Shown in pieces: positions 41,174 to 50,139 of a stretch of DNA of 64,000 nucleotides. Both the position numbers and the translations under genes were made by a program. The notes beneath the pieces were generated by a model that was not told the origin of the DNA, searched no databases, and saw nothing but the letters and a program-made list of their open reading frames with translations. Source of the stretch: Salinimicrobium sp050750585 (lineage in GTDB: Bacteria; Bacteroidota; Bacteroidia; Flavobacteriales; Flavobacteriaceae). Location of the stretch: the NCBI RefSeq assembly GCF_050750585.1, contig NZ_JBOJLM010000007.1, positions 1 through 64,000 on the forward strand, written 5' to 3'. Each line of letters begins with the position of its first letter. Position 1 is the stretch's first letter.

Positions 41174-42538
41174 TTATTCAGGAAAATCAGTGATAATGGG
41201 AGTTTCCAAAGAAACAATGCGCCAGTTATCTGTGTATACCTGAACAGAAGTTTCAGAAGGAGCAAATTCAACATCACTACCGCCTCCGGTCACCTGACCG
41301 AGAGTGAAAGCAGAATTTTCGAAGAACATTCCAAAGTTTTTATATGTAGCAGCTTCTCTATAGGCGAGAACATCTCCAAAGGTGTAATCTTCGCCATCAC
41401 TAAACATATAGAATTCGGTAAAAGGAATAGTGACCGTTTTCCATCCTTCAGTTTCAAATGGTACTACTTCTCCATCTACTATCCATGGAACATAATTGTA
41501 GACACCACCGGTCCATTCTCCTCCATTGAAGTTATTTATCAAAAGGATCTTTATAAACCCTGCATCTGCCCATGGTTCGGGAACATAGATATCAAACTGA
41601 AAACCAACCTCTTCGAGTGGAGTTGTTGCCGGAATAAAAGAGGTGATTTGAGATCTCCAGCTTTCCTCTCCGGTTGTAAAAACTTCTGCCACACGATTTT
41701 TACCGGCAGCGAAAGCTGCAATAGTATCATTGCGCATAGGAAGATAAGTTCCTTGTGAAACATTCCCTTCACCTATAGGTTCAGATTTTAACTGCTCCTG
41801 ACGAATTGTATTTCCAAATTCCCCAATGGCGCCCTTTCCATCAAAATTGAGAATGACTCCTCTTTCAACGTGGAAAAATGCCGGTGAATAAGCTGCACCA
41901 TTGGACGATTCGATATAGATCGACCCACCTTCTGGCGATACACCTTCAGGAACTGTAACTGTAAAATACTCTCCATCTTCTTCATCGTAGGCAATTCCTT
42001 CTGTTACTTCTACACCCCCTGGAAAAACTACTTTACTCACTTCAAACAAACCAGTTCCATACACAGTAATCTCTTCTCCCGCCTGTGGTAAAGTATGTGA
42101 AATACTGGTTATGGTTGGTGCAGACAATCTAATTTCAAAATTAACCGTGGTCTCGGTATTATCTTTTACCAACCTTATAGTATTACGAATATCACCCTCA
42201 GCTTCATTTACAGGAGTATCTGGGTGTACCCTAATGAGCATAGAGTTATCGGAAACATACACGGGATTAAAATCTGTTTGAAAACCATTTATAAAAACCC
42301 TTCTTACTCCCAGGAATCCAGAGCCTTCAAGTCGCAGTAGCTGGCCCACACGGGCAAAGTCTACCTCCCTGTCTGGAACAGTTGAATTGACATCTTCAAG
42401 ATATACTGCGTCAACGACAATTTGCTCATCATTAGCATCATCATCGCTGGAACAAGCTGTTAAAAGCAATGCCAGGAAAAGAACTCCCAGAACAGAGACC
42501 CAGGGCCTTGTGCTTTTACTAATAATATTTTCCATCAT
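41174..42538 (-). CDS. Surface glycan-binding lipoprotein with IPT/TIG domains
   Basis: 454 aa. A lipoprotein signal (LLTACSSDDD, Cys29) is followed by one or two IPT/TIG Ig-like domains (about 45-225; RLEGSGFLGVRRVFINGFQTDF and HTLPQAGEEITVYGTGLFEVSKVVFPGG), which act as spacers. A C-terminal beta-sandwich (about 228-450; LNFDGKGAIGEFGN, FQFDIYVPEPWADAGF) is rich in Trp and Tyr and probably binds xylan. It lies between SusD2 and the surface xylanase, the usual place for an SGBP-B/SusE-like protein. Ligand is inferred from context. Confidence 0.85.
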   Translation of the reverse strand: MMENIISKSTRPWVSVLGVLFLALLLTACSSDDDANDEQIVVDAVYLEDVNSTVPDREVDFARVGQLLRLEGSGFLGVRRVFINGFQTDFNPVYVSDNSMLIRVHPDTPVNEAEGDIRNTIRLVKDNTETTVNFEIRLSAPTITSISHTLPQAGEEITVYGTGLFEVSKVVFPGGVEVTEGIAYDEEDGEYFTVTVPEGVSPEGGSIYIESSNGAAYSPAFFHVERGVILNFDGKGAIGEFGNTIRQEQLKSEPIGEGNVSQGTYLPMRNDTIAAFAAGKNRVAEVFTTGEESWRSQITSFIPATTPLEEVGFQFDIYVPEPWADAGFIKILLINNFNGGEWTGGVYNYVPWIVDGEVVPFETEGWKTVTIPFTEFYMFSDGEDYTFGDVLAYREAATYKNFGMFFENSAFTLGQVTGGGSDVEFAPSETSVQVYTDNWRIVSLETPIITDFPE

Positions 42539-42568
42539 TTTGTATTGTATTAAATTTCTGAATTGGGA

Positions 42569-44206
42569 TTAATTAAAAAGTTCATCGGTAATACGCTCTT
42601 CAGTAAATTCGTAAGGCACCGCAGGATCTCTGAGCAATGGATTCTGCACTACTTCAGATTCAGGATAGGGTAAAAGAAAGATATCCTCATCGGCATTTCC
42701 AACAGCACGCGTAGCAACATCACGTGTCTCATCAATTTCTATAGTGTTGGTTGCAGCATCATAGACAAAAGGAAGAATTTCAGCTCTTTCCTGATTATCA
42801 ATATACTGAATAACTTCCTGCTGCTCATAATACGACCATCTTACCAAATCATACCAAAACTGTCCTTCTAAAGCCAACTCTACTCTTCTCTCATGTAACA
42901 GATCTTCAAAAGTGAGTGTGGATTTTGGTGCAAGTCCCGCTCTTTCCCTAAGGGCGTTCACATACATCAAGGCAGTCGCATCGCTTGTTGAGGCGTTATT
43001 CCCAAGAACTGCTTCAGCATAATTAAGGTACACCTCCCCTAATCTTAACATATAGGTGTTTAAACCGGAGTTCATTCTTGAAGTCTCAGGATTGTCTTTT
43101 GTAGAACCTACTACCCCTTTTTTTACATTTACATAGGTGTTTTCATGGTCTACCAGGTAACCGCCTGTAGCCTTACTTATTTCGGGATAAAAATCTCCAT
43201 CTGCCATCCAGGTAGCTTTTCTTCGTTTGTCATTTTTTTCATATTCAGTTAAGACATCATAAGAAGCTCTTGTAAAATATCCCCACGCAGCATCATCACC
43301 GGTGATTTCTGAACCCAGTGCAAAATAAGCCTGATGTGGGTTAGTAACTCCATATTCTCCATTTGGCACCCATTGAAGAGCAAACATGGATTCAGAATTA
43401 TTGTTATTCTCCACTTTAAACAAGTCGGCATAATCATCCATCAAGGCATATGGTCCTTTATTGATAGCTTGTGCTGCAGACATTTTTGCCAGATCCAGGT
43501 ATTCCTGACTTCTTGTACCGCTATTTGGACCTTCACTAAGACCGGAATAAGAAAGGTAGATCCGTGATAGCATACCATATGCTGCATATCTTGTTAACCG
43601 TCCTGCCTGTCCTGCTTGTTCAGGCAAATGAAGTGCTGCATATTCCAGATCTCTCATGGAAAATTCGAAAACATCACTTCTGGGGCTCTTAGGAATTATA
43701 GGGTTATTGATAATTTCTTCCTGACTTGTAGTTATTATGGCATCACCCCATAAAGAGGCCAGATACCAATAAGCCACCCCTCTCATAAAACGTGCTTCAG
43801 CGATATACTCTTTTTTAATTTCTTCTTCAACACTACTTTCACTTATCGCAGCAATAGTATTATTGGATTGCTGAATAACAATATAAAAGGATCTCCAGGC
43901 TTCCACTAGCGGCCCGGTTAAACCTGTCTCTGCCAAATCACTAAAAGGATAGATATAATCGGAATATGGGGCGTACAAATTATAAGAACGTCCATCTCCC
44001 AATCCAAAATAAAATTTGTCGTTAAAAGAAAACCAGACTCTGTTATAAAGAGGTGCTGTTGCTGCCCGAAAGTCTTCTTCAGATTTAAAGAAATTCTCTT
44101 TCGCTATTCTGTCGTTCGGCCTTACATCAAGATCATCGCTACAGCTATACGAGCTAAAAAGCAGTCCTGCTATAAAAAGCGTTTTTAGTATACTATTTTT
44201 ATTCAT
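42569..44206 (-). CDS. SusD/RagB-family glycan-binding lipoprotein (pair 2)
   Basis: 545 aa, typical length. Lipoprotein signal with Cys22 (FSSYSCSDDLDV). SusD hallmarks are NFFKSEEDFRAATAPLYNRVW, EARFMRGVAYWYLASLWGDAIIT, ARLTRYAAYGMLSRIYLSYSG-like TPR helices, and the C-terminal LLHERRVELALEGQFWYDLVRWSYYEQQEV. It pairs with SusC2, whose stop codon lies 12 bp upstream. By operon membership with a surface xylanase and an SGBP it should bind xylan oligosaccharides. It shares little sequence with SusD1 apart from the family motifs, so the two pairs probably prefer different chains. Confidence 0.95.
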   Translation of the reverse strand: MNKNSILKTLFIAGLLFSSYSCSDDLDVRPNDRIAKENFFKSEEDFRAATAPLYNRVWFSFNDKFYFGLGDGRSYNLYAPYSDYIYPFSDLAETGLTGPLVEAWRSFYIVIQQSNNTIAAISESSVEEEIKKEYIAEARFMRGVAYWYLASLWGDAIITTSQEEIINNPIIPKSPRSDVFEFSMRDLEYAALHLPEQAGQAGRLTRYAAYGMLSRIYLSYSGLSEGPNSGTRSQEYLDLAKMSAAQAINKGPYALMDDYADLFKVENNNNSESMFALQWVPNGEYGVTNPHQAYFALGSEITGDDAAWGYFTRASYDVLTEYEKNDKRRKATWMADGDFYPEISKATGGYLVDHENTYVNVKKGVVGSTKDNPETSRMNSGLNTYMLRLGEVYLNYAEAVLGNNASTSDATALMYVNALRERAGLAPKSTLTFEDLLHERRVELALEGQFWYDLVRWSYYEQQEVIQYIDNQERAEILPFVYDAATNTIEIDETRDVATRAVGNADEDIFLLPYPESEVVQNPLLRDPAVPYEFTEERITDELFN

Positions 44207-44218
44207 AACATGTTTTTT

Positions 44219-47200
44219 TTAAAAGTTGACATTCACGCCCACTGTATAAATACGCGGTGAAGGATAGCGCCCGTTATCTATTCCCGTCAAAAGGGCGTTT
44301 TGATTGATCGCCCCTATTTCAGGATCGAAACCGGAATAATCGGTGAAAGTATATACGTTCTGAAGGTTGGTATAAACCTTTAAATTATCCAGTCCAAAAC
44401 CGTCAATCCAATCTGAGGGAAAACGGTATCCAAAGGAGATATTTTGGATCCTTAGGTAAGATCCATCTTCCACAAACCTGTCACTATACCTAAAGTTGGA
44501 AGATGAGGCTGTTGAAGAAGCCGCAATTCTTGGCATATGAGGGTCTCCTCCTACTATCTGGACATTCCGGTAATCTTCGGGCCCATTGGGATCAATCAAA
44601 TCTAACTGTGCATAACCTAAAGCAGACTGTAGTAGGTTTGTGCTCTCTCTTGGATTTTCCAAAAAGCGCCGTTGATAATTCACTACTTCATTTCCATAAA
44701 CTCCCGAAAGTTGAACATTTAAGTCAAAGTTTTTATATCTAAAAGAGTTACCAATTCCAAAAGTGAAATCTGGATGCGGATTGCCAATATAATCGCGATC
44801 CTGCTCGTCAATCACCCCGTCGTTGTTTATATCTTTAAATATGTAATCTCCAATCCACGCACCGTTTAATCCAATTTCCATGTTTCGAGGCAAGGCTGTA
44901 GGAACTACTTCCCCAGCATCATTTCTATAGTAGAAATCTGTAGCATCTTCAAAGCGACCTATTACTCTATATCCATAAAATTGTCCAATAGGTTTACCTA
45001 CTGCAGTTCTGGTGACAATAGTAATATCAGATCCTTGTTGCAGTGTTTCATTAAGAATACCTGTTTCTGTTGCCAGGCCTAAAACTTCATTTCTGTTAAG
45101 GGTGAAAACTAAATTAGTTCTCCATGCAAAATCATTTTTATCTATGTTAACGGTATTAAGTGTAAGTTCAAGTCCTTTATTCTCAAGAGAACCAATGTTT
45201 ACAATAGGAGGAGCGGTAGAACCTATCCCTGTTGTTCCCGAATAATCGGGATAGGGAGCCTCAAGCAGTAAATTCTCTGTCTTCTTGTAATAAACATCAG
45301 CGATAAATTCTATACGATTGTTGAACATATTCAAATCTACACCCACATTTGTAGAGTAAGTTGTCTCCCACTCCAGGTCAGGATTAGCTGTATTTGCAGC
45401 CAAAAGTCCGGTTCCAAAAGGAGTTGCAGATGCTCCATAAATAGAAGTGTAGGCATAGTTAGGTGCACTTTGATTACCAACAGCCCCATACCCAAGGCGT
45501 AGCTTAAGATTGTTTATGTAGGAATTATTTACGAGAAACTCCTCGTTAGATATCTTCCATGCCAGTGCGGCAGAGGGGAACCATCCCCAGCGGTTATCTT
45601 CAGCAAATTTCGAAGAACCATCGTATCTTAAGGTAGCGGTCAATAAATACTTATCATCGTAAGAATAAAAAGCTCTACCAAAATAAGAACTTAGTGCGCT
45701 TTTGTTACTTGCATTGGCATTCCTGGCAGTTAAAGGATCCCCTAGATCCAGGTCTGTAGCTCCATTAGTCAAATAACCAGTTCGATATCCATAAAGATTC
45801 TCCCACTTCCACTCCTGGAATTCCTGACCTAACATCGCATTTATACTGTGATCTCCAAAAGTGCGGTCGTAGGTTAAAACATTCCGGAAACTGTAGTTTT
45901 TACTGAATGCCTTGGTTCTCGAACCTTCCCGAACGGGATTTATAATGGCTCCAAAAGTGTAAGAAGGATTGAAGGTATAGGCATTTGCAAACCCATAATC
46001 AATAGAATATTCTGTTCTAAGGGTAAGACCTGCTACAAATTGAATTTCAGCATAGGTATTCGCGCGGATATTTGCATTTTCACCTCTATTTTCCCTAATG
46101 CTTGCCAAACCTACCGGGTTGTTCTGCGTAAACTCATCTGTCACAGGCCCGTCAAAATTTCCTTCAGCATTTCGAACAGCTACATTTGGCGTCTGTTTTA
46201 AAGCTGTAAGGATCAATGACTCATCAGAGAAAGTGGTAGTTTGATTTATATTACTAAAAGCGAAGTTGATCCCCGTTTTTAGATAATCTTTTACCTGTGT
46301 ATCAAACAAACCTCTTAGGTTCAACCGATCAAACGCCGAACCCAGAGCTATCCCTTCCTGGTCTAAATACCCAATACTCATAGAATAGCTATTCTTTTCA
46401 TTTCCTCCCGAAACTGAAAGATTATAGCTCTCCATCATGGCTTTGTCGAACATCTCATCCTGCCAGTCTGTACCTTCACCGAGCAGATCGGGACGAATGA
46501 AAAATGCATCATCTTCTACAATATTGAGATCGGCCCGGGTATTTCTATGAATGGCATATTCCCTAAGGTTAAGCATATCTAATTGCTTTGGAATTTCCTG
46601 GAATCCCACATAACTATCAAAATTTACTCGCATCTCCCCCGCCTGTCCTCTCTTGGTAGAAATGATAATAACACCATTTGCTGCCCTCGAACCGTAAATT
46701 GCAGTAGCCGAAGCATCTTTTAAGATATCAATAGAAGCAATATCTGAAGGGTTAATAGACGCAAAAGCGTTTTGTCCACCCTGTCCTGTATTACTGTCAA
46801 CAATAACCCCATCAATTACAAAAATGGGCTCATTAGAGCCGGTAATAGAACTAATTCCCCGAATCCTGATAGAGGAACTACCTCCGGGAGCACCGCTGTT
46901 TTGTTGTATCTGCACCCCGGCAGCACGCCCCTGTAAGACCTGATCAACGGTTGTGGGTATGGATTCTTCAAGGGCATCACTGGAGACCGAAACCATGGCG
47001 CCAGTTACATCGCTTCTTTTCATGGTACCATAACCTACTACAACCACCTCATCTAGGGTGGAAACATCCTCTATAAGAGTAACGTTTATCTCATTCTGCC
47101 CATTTACTGGAATTTCTTCAGTTACGAATCCCACGTAACTGTAGACAAGAATACCATTTGGAGGCACATCATTTATGGAGTAATCCCCATTAAAATCTGT

Positions 47201-47386
47201 CACTACACCGTTTGATGTTCCTTTTAAGAGAATAGTCACTCCCGGCATAGGGCCGTTTTCATCAGTAACAGTACCGGTGACGGTAGTAGTTTGTGCACTG
47301 GCAGTGAAACTGATTAAGCTCACAAGAACAAGAAGAGAAACACCTCTTATCTTGGAGCGTAATTCACGAAGTAAATGATTTGTCAT
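44219..47386 (-). CDS. SusC/RagA-family TonB-dependent transporter (pair 2)
   Basis: 1,055 aa from M at 47386. An in-frame ATG at 47464 would add 26 residues ahead of the signal peptide, so the downstream start (MTNHLLRELRSKIRGVSLLV) is preferred. The signal peptide ends at TASAQ. Carboxypeptidase-like domain (TVTGTVTDENGPMPGV), TonB box region (EVVVVGYGTMKRSDV), plug (QGRAAGVQIQQNSGAPGG, DILKDASATAIYGSRAANGVI) and barrel ending in YTVGVNVNF are all present. It imports xylan oligosaccharides delivered by SusD2, SGBP and the surface GH10 encoded downstream in the same operon. Confidence 0.95.
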   Translation of the reverse strand: MTNHLLRELRSKIRGVSLLVLVSLISFTASAQTTTVTGTVTDENGPMPGVTILLKGTSNGVVTDFNGDYSINDVPPNGILVYSYVGFVTEEIPVNGQNEINVTLIEDVSTLDEVVVVGYGTMKRSDVTGAMVSVSSDALEESIPTTVDQVLQGRAAGVQIQQNSGAPGGSSSIRIRGISSITGSNEPIFVIDGVIVDSNTGQGGQNAFASINPSDIASIDILKDASATAIYGSRAANGVIIISTKRGQAGEMRVNFDSYVGFQEIPKQLDMLNLREYAIHRNTRADLNIVEDDAFFIRPDLLGEGTDWQDEMFDKAMMESYNLSVSGGNEKNSYSMSIGYLDQEGIALGSAFDRLNLRGLFDTQVKDYLKTGINFAFSNINQTTTFSDESLILTALKQTPNVAVRNAEGNFDGPVTDEFTQNNPVGLASIRENRGENANIRANTYAEIQFVAGLTLRTEYSIDYGFANAYTFNPSYTFGAIINPVREGSRTKAFSKNYSFRNVLTYDRTFGDHSINAMLGQEFQEWKWENLYGYRTGYLTNGATDLDLGDPLTARNANASNKSALSSYFGRAFYSYDDKYLLTATLRYDGSSKFAEDNRWGWFPSAALAWKISNEEFLVNNSYINNLKLRLGYGAVGNQSAPNYAYTSIYGASATPFGTGLLAANTANPDLEWETTYSTNVGVDLNMFNNRIEFIADVYYKKTENLLLEAPYPDYSGTTGIGSTAPPIVNIGSLENKGLELTLNTVNIDKNDFAWRTNLVFTLNRNEVLGLATETGILNETLQQGSDITIVTRTAVGKPIGQFYGYRVIGRFEDATDFYYRNDAGEVVPTALPRNMEIGLNGAWIGDYIFKDINNDGVIDEQDRDYIGNPHPDFTFGIGNSFRYKNFDLNVQLSGVYGNEVVNYQRRFLENPRESTNLLQSALGYAQLDLIDPNGPEDYRNVQIVGGDPHMPRIAASSTASSSNFRYSDRFVEDGSYLRIQNISFGYRFPSDWIDGFGLDNLKVYTNLQNVYTFTDYSGFDPEIGAINQNALLTGIDNGRYPSPRIYTVGVNVNF

Positions 47387-47462
47387 TGTTTGTTTTATTA
47401 ATTTAAATACTGGAAAATTGTTACTTGCCTCTACTTCAAAAAAGCACTTATTAAAGGCGTAC

Positions 47463-47478
47463 ACGAAATCGATTGAGT
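47463..47478. promoter_or_regulatory. Weak LacI-type site upstream of SusC2
   Basis: ACGAAATCGATTGAGT matches the stronger operators (ACGCAATCGGTTGCGT on the same strand) at about 12 of 16 bases and keeps the central palindrome AATCGATT. It lies 77 bp upstream of the preferred start codon. Suggestive only. Confidence 0.35.
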
Positions 47479-47726
47479 TATTAAAATTGAGTTAAAAATT
47501 TAAGGTTAACACTTAACAAATGTATCTGCCGCAGGCCAAAAGTTGTAGCACTTTTGTTGCAATCCTATGTAAATTTTGAAGCATTTTCCAGTATTTACGG
47601 GATTTCAGGTGAAGGAATTAACAATAGGGGGATTTTGATATTTACCTGCCGTAAAAAATGGATTTGCACCTTCTGAATTTTCAGGATTTCTTCGGAATTT
47701 TAATCACCAATCAAAAAATAGTAGAT

Positions 47727-47748
47727 GAAAAATGACACTTTTGACACC
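47727..47748. repeat. Degenerate dispersed repeat copy with CACC tail
   Basis: GAAAAATGACACTTTTGACACC. The palindrome is imperfect, but the GACACC tail matches the copies at 51798, 61308 and 62720, which shows that these copies share more than the palindrome. Confidence 0.5.
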
Positions 47749-48130
47749 TATGCATTTCCTTTTTTAAACCGGAAATTATCCTGAAGATTTCCCTGGATCT
47801 CAAATTGAATCAAATGTGATATGTATTCTGTCTGAATAAAAATTTCTTCTGAATCCAAGCCTTCAGAAGTAATCCGCAGCTTTATTATACAGGACTTGAA
47901 ATTATGGTGATAACAATTCAGGAAATCTTTCCTTAAAGCTAATTTAAGATTGTAAGGCTTCTGAAATCAATCGATTACGATAACTGAGAATGCAGGTAAA
48001 AAAAGTAAATAGTGGAAAAATGACCCATTTAAAAACGCATAAAGGAGATTCTGCAATAAATGAATCTCAAATAATGGAAAATTTGGTTATCTGGAATGAC
48101 AAAAAAAGTTCCCTTACTTGATGAACTTCA

Positions 48131-48976
48131 TTAGTTGTGAAAATGGTCCATGAAGTCATCGGGGTGTGCTCCTGTTCGTTCTTCCCGGTCTAAGGCATCT
48201 ATTCGCCGCATATCTTCTTCAGAAATTTCGAAATCAAAAACATCTGCGTTCTCAAAAATGCGATTTTTGTGAACACTTTTTGGAATGGTAACCACTCCTT
48301 TCTGAAGATCCCATCTTATGACAAGTTGCGCAACAGTCTTTCCATATTTTTCAGCAAGCTCCTGCAATAGTACATTTTTAAAGACTTCACCTCTCATTAA
48401 AGGAGACCAGGCTTCATACTGTATCTGGTTGCGCTTGCAAAAATCGAGCAATGACTGCTGTACCAGCCTGGGGTGGAATTCATTTTGCAGTACCATGGGC
48501 TTTATGCTGCAACTATCCAGGATGTCGTTCAATTGATGTTCGAGAAAGTTTGACACTCCTATAGCTTTTACTTTTCCTTCAGAATAAAGCTTTTCCAGAG
48601 CTTTCCAGGTTTCGACATACTTCCCCGGCACCGGCCAGTGAATCAAATAAAGATCAATATACTCGAGTCCCAACTTCTCAAGAGATTTATCGAAAGCTTT
48701 AAGCGTTTCTTCAAAGCCCTGATCATCATTCCACACCTTGGTGGTTACAAAGATCTCTTCCCGGGGAATTTTCGAACTTTTAATAGCTTCCCCTACACCA
48801 CTTTCGTTCTCGTAAAAAGATGCCGTATCTATATGCCTGTACCCGGCGTCTAGCGCATGATGTATAGACTCAATGACTTCCCTGCCTTCTTTGGCTTTAT
48901 ATACCCCAAGTCCAAGAACCGGCATAGCAACGCCATTGTGTAATGTGGTAGTTCCATTTATATTTCCAATCTTCAT
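48131..48976 (-). CDS. Aldo/keto reductase (2,5-diketogluconate/xylose reductase type)
   Basis: 281 aa, short AKR type. Catalytic D50, Y55, K80 and H113 are seen (YRHIDTASFYENE, VTTKVWND, YLIHWPVPG). GVSNFLEHQLNDIL and QNEFHPRLVQQSLLDFC are typical of the DkgA-like group. The C-terminus contains IPKSVHKNRIFENADVF. It is the last gene of the pentose-phosphate/GH43 operon. A role in reducing an aldose or keto sugar acid is likely, but the substrate cannot be read from sequence. It contains a variant copy of the dispersed palindrome (48253-48269). Confidence 0.9.
   Translation of the reverse strand: MKIGNINGTTTLHNGVAMPVLGLGVYKAKEGREVIESIHHALDAGYRHIDTASFYENESGVGEAIKSSKIPREEIFVTTKVWNDDQGFEETLKAFDKSLEKLGLEYIDLYLIHWPVPGKYVETWKALEKLYSEGKVKAIGVSNFLEHQLNDILDSCSIKPMVLQNEFHPRLVQQSLLDFCKRNQIQYEAWSPLMRGEVFKNVLLQELAEKYGKTVAQLVIRWDLQKGVVTIPKSVHKNRIFENADVFDFEISEEDMRRIDALDREERTGAHPDDFMDHFHN
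48253..48269. repeat. Variant dispersed palindrome (in aldo/keto reductase gene)
   Basis: CAAAAATGCGATTTTTG, with seven-bp arms CAAAAAT/ATTTTTG around GCG. The centre differs from the main consensus (TGGCA). It codes for the conserved HKNRIFEN segment, so chance is possible. Confidence 0.4.
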
Positions 48977-49010
48977 TGTATCTCTTTTACGCCGTAAAAT
49001 TAATAGTACT

Positions 49011-49026
49011 CAAAAATGGCATTTTT
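49011..49026. repeat. Dispersed palindrome copy (intergenic, galM/aldo-keto reductase)
   Basis: CAAAAATGGCATTTTT in the 108-bp gap within the minus-strand operon. It is a non-coding copy. Confidence 0.7.
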
Positions 49027-49084
49027 CGATCTCTTTTCTGAAACTTCTTTCTCAAAAATTTTAGCTGAAGATCTATACGTCAGC

Positions 49085-50137
49085 CTATGCTTTTACTGAA
49101 AATCTAAAACTTGTTTTACTGGAATAGATCTCTCCTGGTTCCAGTACTACTGAAGGGAAATTCTCCTGATTGGGAGTATCTGGATAATGTTGTGTTTCAA
49201 AACAAAGACCACTCCTCTTTTCATAATATCCTTTACCATACTGAAGTGGCAAAGTGCCGTCCAGGAAGTTTCCGGTGTAAAGTTGCATCCCTGGCTCGGT
49301 AGTGTATACCTCCAACAGCCTGCCCGATTCGGGGTGAAGTGCGGAAGCAGCGAAACGCAGTCCGCTCTCCGGATTGTTGATTACCCATGTATGATCGTAA
49401 CCATTGCCCCGCTTTAATTGCTCATGCGCCGCATTAATTTCTTCCCCAAGTGCTTTAGTCTTACTAAAGTCAAAAGGACTTCCTGCCACAGGTGCAACTT
49501 CGCCGGTAGGAATGAGATCTTCATCTACCGGCACAAAATCATCTGCATTGACTTGAACTTGATGATCTAATATGCTGTTAGCAAAGTCACCAGACAAATT
49601 GAAATAGGCATGCTGGGTAAGGTTCACTATAGTTTTCCTGTCGGTAGTGGCTTTATATTCCACTTCCAAAGAATTATCTTCGGTAAGGGTATAGGTCACT
49701 TCGGTCTCCAGCCGACCCGGGTAGCCCTCTTCCATGTGTTCACTAATATAGGATAGCACCAGGCTATTTGGTTTTGTAGACTCTTTTACCTTCCACACCA
49801 CCTTATCAAATCCTTTGTCCCCGCCGTGTAAATGATTTACCCCGTTGTTTTGAGCGAGTGTATATTCCTGACCATCAAGGGAGAATTTCCCTTTTGCAAT
49901 ACGATTACCATAACGCCCAATAAGGGCTCCAAAAAAGGGATTTTCTTCAAGATATTGCTCCAGAGAACCAAAGCTTAAAACCACATCTTCAAAATTGTCG
50001 TTTTTATCGGGTACTTTTAAAGAAGTAATACGCCCCCCATAAGTAATGATCTTTACTTCCATTCCCTGTTCATTTCGAAGGGTAAACTGGTCTACCCGTT
50101 CCCCTTGTGCAGTAACCCCATATTTTTCCTTATGCAT
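49085..50137 (-). CDS. galM: Aldose 1-epimerase (galactose mutarotase type)
   Basis: 350 aa, standard length. It interconverts alpha and beta anomers of aldoses and, in this operon, probably xylose or arabinose released by GH43. Family blocks are IITYGGRITSLKVPD, FFGALIGRYGNRIAKGKF, NNGVNHLHGGDKGFDKVVW with a conserved His, VNLTQHAYFNLSG with the catalytic His, and VVLEPGEIYSSKTSFRF with the catalytic Glu. No signal peptide is visible, so it is cytoplasmic. It lies 2 bp after the GH43 gene. Confidence 0.94.
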   Translation of the reverse strand: MHKEKYGVTAQGERVDQFTLRNEQGMEVKIITYGGRITSLKVPDKNDNFEDVVLSFGSLEQYLEENPFFGALIGRYGNRIAKGKFSLDGQEYTLAQNNGVNHLHGGDKGFDKVVWKVKESTKPNSLVLSYISEHMEEGYPGRLETEVTYTLTEDNSLEVEYKATTDRKTIVNLTQHAYFNLSGDFANSILDHQVQVNADDFVPVDEDLIPTGEVAPVAGSPFDFSKTKALGEEINAAHEQLKRGNGYDHTWVINNPESGLRFAASALHPESGRLLEVYTTEPGMQLYTGNFLDGTLPLQYGKGYYEKRSGLCFETQHYPDTPNQENFPSVVLEPGEIYSSKTSFRFSVKA

Positions 50138-50139
50138 TT

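Larger units (their letters stand above)
47387..48130. other. Long intergenic region upstream of SusC2
   Basis: 744 bp without a recognisable gene. It carries the leader and promoter of the SusC2 operon, a weak LacI-type palindrome (47463-47478), a similar AATCGATT site (about 47965-47980) and a degenerate copy of the dispersed repeat with its CACC tail (47727-47748). It probably also holds the HTCS target site, which I cannot identify. Confidence 0.5.

Noticed and set aside
44219..47464. SusC2 start at 47464
   Set aside because: It would put 26 extra residues before a complete signal peptide; the ATG at 47386 gives a normal SusC N-terminus.
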